Source: Clostridium aquiflavi
GTDB lineage: Bacteria > Bacillota > Clostridia > Clostridiales > Clostridiaceae
DNA length: 64,000 nt
Direction: 5' to 3'
Assembly: GCF_031344075.1 (NCBI RefSeq)
Contig: NZ_JAVJAN010000015.1
Coordinates: 1 to 64,000, forward strand
In this document: positions 1 through 9,068 of the stretch, in pieces
Numbering within the stretch: the stretch's first letter is position 1
How the letters are laid out: every line of letters starts with the position of its first letter
Notes under the pieces: generated by a model
The model's database searches: none
Seen by the model: only the letters and a program-made list of their open reading frames with translations
Told to the model about the DNA's origin: nothing
Position numbers and translations under genes: made by a program

Positions 1-213
1 CTCTGTTTTAGCAGAGTGTTGATATATGCATAAGCAAAGTGAGCGGAGTAATTGAACTTAGGAATGCTAAAATGAGTATAGTCACATTTTAGCTTGCTCC
101 CAATATAAAATTGAGACAAGCAGTAAATGTGACAATACTCATTGAGAATTCTCAAAGTTAAATTACAATGCCACTTTACCTATTGCATATATCAACACAC
201 ATTTAAAACAGAG
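1..213 (+). repeat. Palindromic intergenic repeat, longest copy (copy A)
   Basis: The left end (CTCTGTTTTAGCAGAGTG...) and right end (...CACATTTAAAACAGAG) are imperfect inverted repeats. The interior also pairs: AATGAGTATAGTCACATTT near 70-90 matches AAATGTGACAATACTCATT near 125-145, and the flanking segments match too, so nearly the whole element can fold as one hairpin. The copy may start just before the window, because other copies begin GGC at this point. Confidence 0.85.
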
Positions 214-395
214 TTAAATTTAATTACAAATTAATAATTTGCAGTCTTTTTTTCTTAAAATCAAATAAATTTTAATTTATAAGCAAATACTAAAGATAAT
301 TATAAAAAATATATATTATAAAATGTTATTGTGGTAGTATATACTTAATATAATAGAAATATTTGCTATCAGTTAAGATAACAGGAGGACGTGTC
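214..395. other. Intergenic region before rnr
   Basis: AT-rich stretch without a convincing ORF or RNA. It presumably contains the rnr promoter. The rnr ribosome binding site (AGGAGG) lies at its end. Confidence 0.5.
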
Positions 396-2627
396 ATGAC
401 AATAAAAGAAACATTATTAAGTTTTATGAAAGAACCTGCATATAATCCAATGACTATTGAAGAGTTGGCTCTTGTTTTTGATATAAAATCACATGAATAT
501 GGTGATTTCAAAAAGATATTAAAAATTATGGAAAATGAAGGCTTGATTTCAAGTACTCAAAAAAATAAATATATTATAGCAGAGAGTGTAGGAGTAATAG
601 CAGAGAGTGTAGGCTTAATTACTGGAAGGCTTCAAGCACATCCAAAGGGATTTGGATTTTTAATACCAGATGTAGAAGGAGAAAATGATGTATTTATCCC
701 AAGTTCATGTATGAATGGAGCAATAAATGGAGATAAAATACAAGTTCAAATAACAAGGGAAAACTCAAATACTAAAAAAAGAGAAGGCGAAGTTTATAAA
801 ATCCTTGAAAGAAATACAACTAAAATAGTAGGAATATATGAAGATAATAAAAACTTTGGGTTTGTTGTTTCAGAAGATACAAGAATTACTCAAGATATTT
901 TTATTTCTAAAAAGGATAGAAATGGAGCAGAAAATGGTGATGTAGTTATAGTAGAAATAACTAAATGGCCTGATAGAAAAAGAAGTCCAGAAGGATTAAT
1001 AAAAGAAGTATTAGGTAAAAAAGGCGATAAAGGTATTGATATTTTAACAATTATAAGAAAGTTTGGTTTACCAGAAGAATTTAGTAAAAAAGTTTTAAAA
1101 TTTGCAGAACAAATTCCAGAAACTATAAAGCCTGAAGAATATAAAAGAAGAGTAGATTTAAGAGATCTTAGAATGGTAACTATAGATGGAGAAGATGCTA
1201 AAGATTTAGATGATGCTGTATCTATAGAAAAATTGGAAGATGGAAACTTTAAATTAGGAGTTCACATTGCAGATGTTACTCATTATGTTAGAGAAAATAA
1301 TATATTAGATAAGGAAGCTTTGAAAAGAGCTACATCTGTTTACTTAATAGATAGAGTTATTCCTATGTTACCTAAACAATTATCTAATGGGATATGTTCA
1401 TTAAATCCAAAGGTTGATAGGTTAGCATTAAGTTGCTTTATGGTAATAAATAATAAAGGAACAGTCGTAGACCATGAGATAATGGAAAGTGTTATTAAAA
1501 CAAGTGAAAGAATGACATATACTGATGTTACTAAGATATTAAGAGATAATGATGAAGAATTAATAAAAAAATATGATTATCTTTGTGAAGATTTTAAGTT
1601 AATGGAAGAACTTTGTTTAATATTAAGAAATAAGAGAATGAAAAGAGGAGCAATTGACTTCGATTTTGAAGAATCAAAGATAATCTTAGATGAAATGGGA
1701 AAACCAATAGATATAAAGCCATATGAACGTGAAATAGCTAATAAAATTATAGAAGAATTTATGCTAGTTTGTAATGAAACAGTTGCTGAGCATATGTTCT
1801 GGAGTAAACTTCCTTTTGTATATAGAGTTCATGAAAATCCAGATGAAGAAAAGTTAGTTAAATTTAAAGAATTTATATATAATTTAGGATATAAAATTAA
1901 TTGGAGTGAAGATGTAAATCCAAAAACTTTACAAAGTATATTAGAACAAGTTAAAGGAAAAAAAGAAGAAACAATAGTAAGTACATTATTATTAAGATCA
2001 ATGATGCAAGCACGTTATGCACCAGAATGTGTAGGTCACTTTGGATTAGCTGCACAGTATTATTGTCACTTTACATCTCCAATAAGAAGATATCCAGACT
2101 TACAAATTCATAGAATAATAAAAGAACATCTTAATGGAGAAATTGATGATGCAAGATTTAAAAAATTAGTACCAATAGTTGATGTAGCATCAAAACAATC
2201 ATCTGAAAAGGAAAGAGTAGCTCAAGAAGCAGAAAGGGAAGTTGATGATTTAAAGAAAGCTGAGTATATGCTTGATAAAATAGGAGAAGAATTTACTGGA
2301 ATGATATCCTCTGTTACATCATTTGGAATGTTTGTTGAATTACCAAACACTATTGAAGGATTAGTTCATGTTACTGAGCTAGATGATGATTACTATATAT
2401 TTGATGAAGCACACTTAGCGTTAATTGGTGAAAAGACAAAAAATATGCATAAACTTGGAGACGAAGTAACAGTAAAATGTGTTAAGGTTGATATAGATAA
2501 TAGAGAAATTTATTTTAAACTAGTGTCAACAAAAATAGATGAAGATAAAGAAGATAAAGAAGAGAAAAATAGTAAAGAAATTATAAAGGAACTTTTATCT
2601 TCAGAGGAAGAGCCCATTCTTAGTTAA
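396..2627 (+). CDS. rnr: Ribonuclease R (RNase R/VacB), 3'-5' exoribonuclease
   Basis: RNase R degrades structured RNA 3' to 5' and works with SmpB/tmRNA in quality control. The protein is 743 aa when started at the ATG behind AGGAGG (396) rather than at the upstream TTG of the longer frame. Order of domains: N-terminal winged helix (about 1-60), cold-shock/OB domains (about 75-210; GFGFLIP..DVFIP), RNB catalytic core (about 245-575) with the Asp cluster DGEDAKDLDDAV, and a C-terminal S1 domain (about 630-715; GMISSVTSFGMFVEL). The tail is acidic (DEDKEDKEEK), unlike the basic tail of enterobacterial RNase R. A 21-bp tandem duplication makes the heptad IAESVG(V/L) occur twice near residues 61-74. 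smpB follows 198 bp downstream, the usual clostridial order. Confidence 0.95.
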   Translation: MTIKETLLSFMKEPAYNPMTIEELALVFDIKSHEYGDFKKILKIMENEGLISSTQKNKYIIAESVGVIAESVGLITGRLQAHPKGFGFLIPDVEGENDVFIPSSCMNGAINGDKIQVQITRENSNTKKREGEVYKILERNTTKIVGIYEDNKNFGFVVSEDTRITQDIFISKKDRNGAENGDVVIVEITKWPDRKRSPEGLIKEVLGKKGDKGIDILTIIRKFGLPEEFSKKVLKFAEQIPETIKPEEYKRRVDLRDLRMVTIDGEDAKDLDDAVSIEKLEDGNFKLGVHIADVTHYVRENNILDKEALKRATSVYLIDRVIPMLPKQLSNGICSLNPKVDRLALSCFMVINNKGTVVDHEIMESVIKTSERMTYTDVTKILRDNDEELIKKYDYLCEDFKLMEELCLILRNKRMKRGAIDFDFEESKIILDEMGKPIDIKPYEREIANKIIEEFMLVCNETVAEHMFWSKLPFVYRVHENPDEEKLVKFKEFIYNLGYKINWSEDVNPKTLQSILEQVKGKKEETIVSTLLLRSMMQARYAPECVGHFGLAAQYYCHFTSPIRRYPDLQIHRIIKEHLNGEIDDARFKKLVPIVDVASKQSSEKERVAQEAEREVDDLKKAEYMLDKIGEEFTGMISSVTSFGMFVELPNTIEGLVHVTELDDDYYIFDEAHLALIGEKTKNMHKLGDEVTVKCVKVDIDNREIYFKLVSTKIDEDKEDKEEKNSKEIIKELLSSEEEPILS
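576..617 (+). repeat. 21-bp tandem duplication inside rnr
   Basis: Two adjacent 21-bp units, each starting ATAGCAGAGAGTGTAGG, encode IAESVGV-IAESVGL in frame at the junction of the winged helix and the first OB domain. Confidence 0.85.
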
Positions 2628-2707
2628 ATATCTATTAATTGATTAAAAATACTACTTATATTATAATTTTATATAAGAGTTAGTATGAAACCTAAATTAT
2701 ACATTAG

Positions 2708-2789
2708 GCTATGTTTTAAATGTGTGTTGGTATATGTAATCAGAGTAGCTTTACTTATTTACATATCAACACTCTGTTAAAATAGAGTT
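2708..2789 (-). repeat. Palindromic intergenic repeat (copy B, reverse orientation)
   Basis: Begins GCTATGTTTTAAATGTGTG and ends CAACACTCTGTTAAAATAGAG. Compared with copy A the two end types are swapped, so the element is inverted. About 82 bp; the central part of copy A is missing. It lies between rnr and smpB. Confidence 0.8.
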
Positions 2790-2825
2790 ATACATTAAAA
2801 TTTATGATTATTTGTGGGTGATTAA

Positions 2826-3296
2826 ATGGTAAGAAAAAAAAGTTCAAATACTTTAGCAGAAAATAGAAAAGCAAGACATGAGTATTTTATAGAAGAAACT
2901 ATTGAAGCTGGTATTGCATTGGTTGGGACGGAAGTAAAATCTATTAGAAATGGTAGAGCTAATTTAAAAGAATCCTATGCAGATATTAGAAATGGTGAAA
3001 TTTTTATATTAAGTATGCATATAAGTCCGTATGAACAAGGCAATATATTTAATGTTGAGCCTTTAAGAGAAAAAAAATTATTATTACACAAATCAGAAAT
3101 TCATAGACTAGCAGGTCTAGTATCTCGAGATGGATATACTTTAATTCCATTAACATTATACTTAAAAGCTGGGAAAGTTAAAGTAGCTTTGGGTATTTGT
3201 AAAGGTAAGAAAGATTATGATAAAAGAGATTCTATGTTAGAAAAAGCTCATAATAGAGAAATGCAAAGAGCTTTAAAAGAAAGAAGTAGATATTAG
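2826..3296 (+). CDS. smpB: SsrA-binding protein SmpB
   Basis: SmpB binds tmRNA and delivers it to stalled ribosomes in trans-translation. The 156-aa length is normal for the family. Family blocks are visible: NRKARHEYFIEETIEAGI and LVGTEVKSIRNGRANLKESY (residues about 13-52), and the basic C-terminal tail KKDYDKRDS...ALKERSRY that enters the decoding site. A GGGTGATTAA ribosome binding site precedes the ATG. It follows rnr, with palindromic repeat B between them. No tmRNA gene (ssrA) is seen directly downstream, where some genomes carry it. Confidence 0.96.
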   Translation: MVRKKSSNTLAENRKARHEYFIEETIEAGIALVGTEVKSIRNGRANLKESYADIRNGEIFILSMHISPYEQGNIFNVEPLREKKLLLHKSEIHRLAGLVSRDGYTLIPLTLYLKAGKVKVALGICKGKKDYDKRDSMLEKAHNREMQRALKERSRY

Positions 3297-3320
3297 AGAG
3301 ATGTTTATTTAAAATATAAT

Positions 3321-3372
3321 AAAAAACTAATTTAATGGAATTTTATTTGAATTTTATTAAGTTAGTTTTTTA
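3321..3372 (+). terminator. Rho-independent terminator after smpB
   Basis: AAAAAACTAATTTAAT pairs with ATTAAGTTAGTTTTTT and is followed by a T-rich tract. Confidence 0.8.
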
Positions 3373-3381
3373 TTTTTAGAT

Positions 3382-3503
3382 TATGTTTTAGCAGAGTGTT
3401 GATATATGTATATGCAAAATGGACGGAGTAATTGAACTTAGGAACACTAAAATGATTATAGTTCCACTTTACCTATTACATATATCAACACATATTTAAA
3501 ACA
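3382..3503 (+). repeat. Palindromic intergenic repeat (copy C)
   Basis: Starts TATGTTTTAGCAGAGTGTTG and ends CATATATCAACACATATTT. It shares GGAGTAATTGAACTTAGGA with copy A but lacks the central hairpin. About 122 bp, directly after the smpB terminator. The rest of the interval up to 3655 is AT-rich and presumably carries the nfnA promoter. Confidence 0.85.
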
Positions 3504-3655
3504 AAAAATTATAAATAAATAGAAAATATTTAAAAAATATACATTTTAGTAAAATAAAATATTAATTAAGTAAAATTTCAAAAAACATTTTAAAAAATTA
3601 TCCAATTAGTGTATATTTATAGTATGCATATAAAATCTGAACAGGGGGAACAAAA

Positions 3656-4543
3656 ATGTATAAGATAGTTAGTAAAAGAGAGCTTACAAATAATATTTTT
3701 TTAATGGATATAGAAGCTCCAAGAGTAGCAAAATCAGCAAAACCTGGTCAATTCATAATAATAAAAAATGATGACAAAGGTGAAAGAATTCCTTTAACTA
3801 TTGCAGACTATGATAGTAAAAAAGGAACAGTAACAATAGTTTTTCAAACTGTTGGAAAAAGTACAAAGGAATTAGCACAATATGAAGTTAATGATTATGT
3901 AAGTGACTTTGTTGGACCTTTAGGACAACCAACTGAATTCATTCATGAAGAGTTAGAAGAATTAAAAAAGAAAAATATTATTTTTGTAGCAGGTGGAGTT
4001 GGTGCTGCACCAGTTTATCCTCAAGTTAAATGGATGCACGAAAATGGTATTAATGTAGACGTTATAGTTGGTTCTAGAAATAAAGAACTTTTAATATTAG
4101 AAGAAGAAATGAAAAAGGTTGCAGGAAATTTATATATATCAACAGACGATGGAAGTTATGGATTTAATGGTAGAGTTACTGATTGTTTACAAAGCCTAGT
4201 TAATGACGGAAAGAAGTATGATCATGCAGTGGTTATTGGACCTATGATAATGATGAAATTTATGGCAGCATTAACTAAAGAACTTGGAATTAAAACAACT
4301 GTTAGCTTAAATCCTATTATGGTAGATGGTACAGGTATGTGTGGTGCTTGTAGAGTTACAGTTGGAAATGAAGTTAAATTTGCTTGTGTTGATGGTCCAG
4401 AATTTGATGGACATTTAATTGATTTTGATGAATCAATGAGAAGACAAGCTATGTATAAGAGTGAAGAAGGTAGAGCACAATTAAAGGTTGAAGAAGGAAA
4501 TACTCATAGTCATGGTGGCTGTGGTTGCGGAGGTGATAAATAA
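3656..4543 (+). CDS. nfnA: NfnA: NADH/ferredoxin-NADP+ transhydrogenase, small subunit
   Basis: NfnAB couples NADPH, NAD+ and ferredoxin by flavin-based electron bifurcation in the cytoplasm. The 295-aa protein has an FAD-binding barrel (about 1-95; the dihydroorotate dehydrogenase electron-transfer type), an NAD-binding part (VAGGVGAAPVYP, about 110-120), and a [2Fe-2S] cysteine set near 225-250 (GMCGACRVT...FAC). The start is fixed by a GGGGGAAC ribosome binding site. The stop overlaps the ATG of the next gene by one base (TAATG), so translation is probably coupled. The C-terminal tail THSHGGCGCGGDK is an unusual His/Cys extension. The names sulfide dehydrogenase subunit or ferredoxin-NADP+ reductase are used for the same family; adjacency to NfnB favours NfnA. 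Confidence 0.9.
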   Translation: MYKIVSKRELTNNIFLMDIEAPRVAKSAKPGQFIIIKNDDKGERIPLTIADYDSKKGTVTIVFQTVGKSTKELAQYEVNDYVSDFVGPLGQPTEFIHEELEELKKKNIIFVAGGVGAAPVYPQVKWMHENGINVDVIVGSRNKELLILEEEMKKVAGNLYISTDDGSYGFNGRVTDCLQSLVNDGKKYDHAVVIGPMIMMKFMAALTKELGIKTTVSLNPIMVDGTGMCGACRVTVGNEVKFACVDGPEFDGHLIDFDESMRRQAMYKSEEGRAQLKVEEGNTHSHGGCGCGGDK

Positions 4544-5934
4544 TGGATATGAAAGATAGAATGGTTAAGGTTCCTGTAAGAGAACAAGATGCAAAAGTTA
4601 GGGCAACAAACTTTGAAGAAGTATGTTTAGGATATAATGAAGAAGAAGCTAAAAAAGAAGCTTCAAGATGTTTAAATTGTAAGAATCCTAAATGTATAGA
4701 AGGATGTCCAGTAGCTATCAATATTCCAGGATTTATATCACATATAAAAGATAATAAATTTGAAGATGCAGCAAAGGAAATTGCAAAATATAGTGCACTT
4801 CCTGCTGTATGTGGTAGAGTATGTCCACAAGAAAGCCAATGTGAAGGTAAGTGTGTATTAGGAATAAAAGGTGAACCAGTATCAATTGGTAAACTAGAAA
4901 GATTTACAGCTGATTGGTCTGCAGAACACAATATCGACTTAAGTGAAACAGCTCCTTCAAATGGTAAAAAAATTGCAGTAATAGGAAGTGGTCCTTCTGG
5001 ATTAACTTGTGCTGGAGACTTAGCTAAAAAGGGATATGATGTTACTATATTTGAAGCTTTACATAAAGCTGGTGGAGTTTTAGAATATGGTATACCTGAA
5101 TTTAGACTTCCAAAGGAAAAAGTAGTTAAAAATGAAGTTGAAAACATTAAAAAATTAGGTGTTAAAATTGAAACTAATGTTATAATAGGAAAAACTATAA
5201 CTATAGATGAACTTTTTGAAGATGAAAAGTTTGAAGCCGTATTTATAGGATCAGGAGCAGGTCTTCCTAAATTCATGGGTATAAATGGAGAAAATGCAAA
5301 TGGAGTATTCTCTGCAAATGAATTTTTAACAAGAGTTAACTTAATGAAAGCATATTTAGATGAATATGATACTCCTGTTAAGAATGGTAAAAAAGTTGCA
5401 GTAGTTGGTGGCGGAAATGTTGCTATGGATGCTGCAAGAACTGCATTAAGACTTGGAGCTGAAAGTCATATAGTATATAGAAGAAGTGAATCAGAGCTTC
5501 CAGCAAGAATTGAAGAAGTTCATCATGCTAAGCAAGAAGGAATAATTTTTGATTTATTAACTAATCCAAAAGAAATCTTAACAGATGAAAATGGATGGGT
5601 TAATGGTATGAGGTGCGTTAAGATGGAACTTGGGGAACCTGATGCATCTGGAAGAAGAAGACCAGTTGAAATTGAAGGATCAGAATTTATTATGGATGTA
5701 GATACTGTAATAATGTCACTTGGAACTTCACCAAATCCATTAATTTCTTCAACAACTGAGGGATTAGAAGTTAATAAGTGGAAGTGTTTAGTTGCAGATG
5801 AAAATGGCTTAACTACTAAAGAAGGTGTTTATGCAGGTGGAGATGCTGTTACAGGTGCTGCAACAGTAATACTTGCAATGGGTGCTGGTAAGAAGGCAGC
5901 AGAAGCTATAGATGAATATTTACAAAGTAAATAA
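4543..5934 (+). CDS. nfnB: NfnB: NADPH-binding large subunit (glutamate-synthase small-subunit type)
   Basis: 463-aa iron-sulfur flavoprotein. N-terminal cysteines for two [4Fe-4S] clusters (CLNCKNPKCIEGCP and CGRVCPQESQCEGKC, about 43-105) are followed by an FAD Rossmann motif (AVIGSGPSGLTCAG, about 145-158) and an NADPH motif (VAVVGGGNVAMDAARTALR, about 287-305) with YRRSESELPAR. The same fold is annotated as gltD/gltA. There is no large glutamate synthase subunit nearby, and the one-base overlap with nfnA makes NfnB the better call. It supplies the NADPH-side bifurcating FAD. Confidence 0.9.
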   Translation: MDMKDRMVKVPVREQDAKVRATNFEEVCLGYNEEEAKKEASRCLNCKNPKCIEGCPVAINIPGFISHIKDNKFEDAAKEIAKYSALPAVCGRVCPQESQCEGKCVLGIKGEPVSIGKLERFTADWSAEHNIDLSETAPSNGKKIAVIGSGPSGLTCAGDLAKKGYDVTIFEALHKAGGVLEYGIPEFRLPKEKVVKNEVENIKKLGVKIETNVIIGKTITIDELFEDEKFEAVFIGSGAGLPKFMGINGENANGVFSANEFLTRVNLMKAYLDEYDTPVKNGKKVAVVGGGNVAMDAARTALRLGAESHIVYRRSESELPARIEEVHHAKQEGIIFDLLTNPKEILTDENGWVNGMRCVKMELGEPDASGRRRPVEIEGSEFIMDVDTVIMSLGTSPNPLISSTTEGLEVNKWKCLVADENGLTTKEGVYAGGDAVTGAATVILAMGAGKKAAEAIDEYLQSK

Positions 5935-5986
5935 ATATTTAGTAAAATAAAAATGGTTGTATCAAATTACATTTATTTTAACTTAT

Positions 5987-6036
5987 GGCTGTGCTTTAGT
6001 AGCGTATTGATATATACACATATTTAAAATAGAGCC
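5987..6036 (+). repeat. Palindromic intergenic repeat, minimal copy (copy D)
   Basis: 50 bp from GGCTGTGCTTTAGTAGCG to ATTTAAAATAGAGCC: only the two ends of the element joined together, lying after nfnB. Confidence 0.8.
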
Positions 6037-6043
6037 TAATCTA

Positions 6044-6079
6044 TAAAAGGGGATTCATTAAAATGTGAATCCTCTTTTT
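6044..6079 (+). terminator. Terminator after nfnAB
   Basis: GGATTCA pairs with TGAATCC around an 8-nt loop, extended by A-rich and T-rich flanks ending in TCTTTTTC. Confidence 0.85.
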
Positions 6080-6225
6080 CAATGTACAGGGATTTTAAAA
6101 TATGTATTTTTAGAAAATTTTTAGGGTTTTTAATCAAAATTTTCAAATTCAGTACTATTAACTAAAAAGCTTGAAATTTAGTTAAGCATCATTAAATAAG
6201 TGATATATCTTAATTTTAGATAATC

Positions 6226-7275
6226 TTAAAATAAGAATAAATCATCAGTAGAAAATGTAAGATATATTAAATCTCCTTTGTGAAAATTAATGAGATCTTT
6301 AGTAAGCCTAAAGTTTATTAAGTTAGAAGTTGTTTTATTAGGATTTTTAAGATATATTGTGTAATCAAATGGATTTTCTATTATATTTTCAACCATAAAA
6401 GGAAATGTATTAGCAATATTTTTATCATTACATAATGTTATATTATGTTCTCTTATACCAATGTAACTAATATTATTTATATCACAATTAGATTTTATAA
6501 TATATTCATGTCCCCAGTCTTCAGCATAGATTTTATTATTATCAATTATTTTTATATGAGATATATTTTTGCAGCCAGTTAATCTTGCTTCGGCAAGCGA
6601 TTTTGGAGCATTAAATAATGATTTTTTCTCTCTCATATTAAGAGCAGTACCATTATCATAGACAATTATATTATCACATACTCTATAGGCCTCTTCTATG
6701 TCATGAGTAACAAAAATAACAGTACCATCATAATTTTTTAGAATAGACAATAATTCTTTTTCCATGTTATGTCTAAGGTGATGATCTAAAGCTGAAAAAG
6801 GTTCATCTAAAAGTAGTATATCCGGAGAAGTAATTAAAGCTCTAGCTAAAGCAACTCTTTGTTGTTGCCCACCAGATAACTGCCAAGGATAATTTTTTTC
6901 TAATCCACTTAATCCAAATCTATTTATATATTTATTAACCAAATTATTAACATTAGCTTTTTTTGAATTTAATAGTCCAACTTTAATATTTTCTTCAACA
7001 GTCATATTAGGAAATAAAGCATAGTTTTGAAATAAAAAACCTATTTTTCTGTTTTTACATGAAATAGATATGTTTTTTTTTGAATCAAATAGAATAGTAT
7101 CATTTAATATTATTTTTCCTTGTTCAGGCTTGTCTAAACCAGCAATACATTTTAAACTCATACTTTTACCTGAACCAGATGCCCCTAGAAATCCTAATAT
7201 TCCTTTTTTATGATTAAATTCTACATTTAAAGAAATTGAAGATAATTCTTTTTTTATGTTTACATATAAAGACAT
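6226..7275 (-). CDS. modC: Molybdate ABC transporter, ATP-binding protein ModC
   Basis: ATPase that drives molybdate import through ModB. 349 aa from the ATG at 7275; the longer frame starts at a TTG whose first codons are the ribosome binding site (GGAAGGAG), so that start is rejected. Walker A GASGSGKS (about 30-37), signature LSGGQQQR (about 133), Walker B ILLLDEPFSALD (about 153). The C-terminal about 110 residues take the place of the regulatory TOBE part of ModC but are weakly conserved. It begins two bases after the modB stop, so it is translationally coupled. Third gene of modABC. Confidence 0.92.
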   Translation of the reverse strand: MSLYVNIKKELSSISLNVEFNHKKGILGFLGASGSGKSMSLKCIAGLDKPEQGKIILNDTILFDSKKNISISCKNRKIGFLFQNYALFPNMTVEENIKVGLLNSKKANVNNLVNKYINRFGLSGLEKNYPWQLSGGQQQRVALARALITSPDILLLDEPFSALDHHLRHNMEKELLSILKNYDGTVIFVTHDIEEAYRVCDNIIVYDNGTALNMREKKSLFNAPKSLAEARLTGCKNISHIKIIDNNKIYAEDWGHEYIIKSNCDINNISYIGIREHNITLCNDKNIANTFPFMVENIIENPFDYTIYLKNPNKTTSNLINFRLTKDLINFHKGDLIYLTFSTDDLFLF

Positions 7276-7276
7276 A

Positions 7277-7960
7277 TTACTTAATTCTCCTTCCAATGAG
7301 TTTAAGTTGTAAGTCTGACCAATAATTTAATAAAATAATCATAAATAATGATAGTGATACGATTATGATAACCCATAAAAGGGCTTTCTGCATGTCATCA
7401 CCTTCCACTGCAAAAAATATTGCTAGTGGCATAGTTTGAGTTTTTCCAGGGATATTACCTGCAATCATTAAAGTAGCACCAAATTCCCCCATAGCTCTAG
7501 CAAAAGATAATACTAACCCTGCTATTATTCCAGGCCAAGATAATGGAATAGCAATTTTATAGAATATTTGTAATTCACTTAATCCCAGTGTTCTAGCAGC
7601 TGAAATGATGTTAGTGTCTATTTGTTCAAAGGCAGATCTAGTTGTTCTATACATCATTGGAAAAGAGACAACTACTGCAGCTATTACTGTGGCTGTCCAA
7701 GAAAATATTAAAGATTTATCAAATATTAAAAATAACTTTCCTATAAATCCATTTTTACCACATATAAGAAGTAAAAAGAACCCAACAACAGTTGGAGGAA
7801 GAATTAATGGTAAATTTAATAAACCATCAAGTAATCCTTTGAGTTTTCCATTAAAATTTGCTATCCAGTATGAAACAATAATACCTAATACAAAGGTAAG
7901 AGATGTCGCAACTAAAGATGTTTTTAAAGATATCCATAATGGTGAAAGGTCCATACCCAT
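7277..7960 (-). CDS. modB: Molybdate ABC transporter permease ModB
   Basis: Inner-membrane permease of the ModABC molybdate importer. 227 aa with about five hydrophobic segments. The EAA loop that contacts ModC is visible as SAARTLGLSELQIFYKIAIPLSWPGI (about 120-146), followed by SFARAMGEFGATLMIAGNIPGKTQTMP, a characteristic ModB block. A GAGGAGG ribosome binding site lies 7 nt before the ATG. It sits between modA (22 bp upstream) and modC. Confidence 0.95.
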   Translation of the reverse strand: MGMDLSPLWISLKTSLVATSLTFVLGIIVSYWIANFNGKLKGLLDGLLNLPLILPPTVVGFFLLLICGKNGFIGKLFLIFDKSLIFSWTATVIAAVVVSFPMMYRTTRSAFEQIDTNIISAARTLGLSELQIFYKIAIPLSWPGIIAGLVLSFARAMGEFGATLMIAGNIPGKTQTMPLAIFFAVEGDDMQKALLWVIIIVSLSLFMIILLNYWSDLQLKLIGRRIK

Positions 7961-7982
7961 ATTAATTCCTCCTCATAATTAA

Positions 7983-8804
7983 TTAGTCTATAGATTTATA
8001 GCCATATTTTTCAAAAATATTTTTAGCATCATCTGTAAACAAAAAATCCTCAAATTGTTTTGCAGTATCAACTTGTTTTGTAACATCTGATTTTGATGTA
8101 TTTTTTACTATAGAAATAGGATAAGTAATAGGAGAATGGCATGTTTCAGGAATAGTTTCAATTATTTTAGCATCTTTATTATTTAAAGCATCGCTTAAAT
8201 AAACAAATCCAACATCAGCATTACCGGATATTGACCATGCTAGTACCTCTTTTACATCCTTTGCAAATACTAATTTTGATTCTATATCAGATTTTATGTT
8301 TAAATTATTGAAAGTCTCATCAGCATATTTTCCAGCAGGTACACTTGATGGTTCACCAGCTGCAATTTTTTTTACTTTATCGGTTTTTAAATCATTTATA
8401 CTAGTAATAGTTGTAGACTTAGGACCAATAAGAACTAATTCATTTTTTACTAAATCTTTTTTTGTAGATTCAAGTAATAAATTTTCTTCATCTAATTTTT
8501 TCATTTGACTTTGACCAGCTGAAATAAAGATATCACAAGGAGCACCTTGTTCGATTTGTTGTTGTAAAGAACCTGATGAACCATAATTTATAACAAGATC
8601 AGCATTCGGTGCAATAGATTTGAACTTTTCTTGAATATCAGCCATAGCTTCTTTTAAGCTAGCGGCTGCTGAAATGTTAAGTTCTATTTTTTCAGAGTTG
8701 TTAGATTGAGCAGAACTATTTTTTGTTTCCTTTTTTGCACATCCTGAAAGTAATACGATACAAGATGTAACTGCTAATAATGCGATTAAAATTTTGTTTT
8801 TCAT
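7983..8804 (-). CDS. modA: Molybdate-binding lipoprotein ModA
   Basis: Extracytoplasmic molybdate/tungstate-binding protein. Started at the ATG behind AGGGGAG (8804) it is 273 aa; the longer frame adds seven residues that cover this ribosome binding site. Signal peptide MKNKILIALLAVTSCIVLLSGC ends in a lipobox Cys at about residue 22. The mature part shows the ModA ligand region LNISAAASLKEAMADIQEKF and NYGSSGSLQQQIEQGAPCDIFISA, then GEPSSVPAGKYA and GNADVGFVYLSDA. First gene of modABC, divergent from the HTH/binding-domain regulator at 9069. Confidence 0.95.
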   Translation of the reverse strand: MKNKILIALLAVTSCIVLLSGCAKKETKNSSAQSNNSEKIELNISAAASLKEAMADIQEKFKSIAPNADLVINYGSSGSLQQQIEQGAPCDIFISAGQSQMKKLDEENLLLESTKKDLVKNELVLIGPKSTTITSINDLKTDKVKKIAAGEPSSVPAGKYADETFNNLNIKSDIESKLVFAKDVKEVLAWSISGNADVGFVYLSDALNNKDAKIIETIPETCHSPITYPISIVKNTSKSDVTKQVDTAKQFEDFLFTDDAKNIFEKYGYKSID

Positions 8805-8824
8805 AAATATCTCCCCTTTTAACA

Positions 8825-8904
8825 TTGTTTTGTATAGTTTTATTGAGTTTTACACTGTTTTGTATATTTTTAATAATTTTACCATTATTTAAGAATTGAT
8901 TCAA
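8825..8904 (-). promoter_or_regulatory. modA promoter with two direct repeats (candidate operator)
   Basis: On the minus strand TTGAAT (8904-8899), 17 bp, TAAAAT (8881-8876) forms a sigma-A-like promoter. Just downstream, TATACAAAAC occurs twice, 30 bp apart (8866-8857 and 8836-8827), where a bound protein would block transcription. The divergent regulator is the natural candidate; this is inference. Confidence 0.5.
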
Positions 8905-9068
8905 CAACATAATTGCTAAAATAACAAAATTTTCCTTGGTAAACATAATATTTTATAGCAACTATTATTTCTTAATGATAAAATTAATAAGAAGTGAAAT
9001 ATTCGTTAGAAAGATAAATAGCTTTCTATGAAATGTTACAACTAGATTATACAAGGGGGAGATTAATT

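Noticed and set aside
3297..3655. tmRNA gene (ssrA) after smpB
   Set aside because: No tRNA-like ends or tag-peptide frame were found; the gap contains a terminator and repeat copy C.
4449..5276. 275-codon open frame on the minus strand opposite nfnB
   Set aside because: It lies wholly opposite the conserved nfnA end and nfnB, has no ribosome binding site, and has the Ser/Pro/Leu-rich composition of an antisense frame.
8716..8946. 76-codon minus-strand frame over the modA start
   Set aside because: It overlaps the modA promoter and signal peptide in another frame and has no ribosome binding site.
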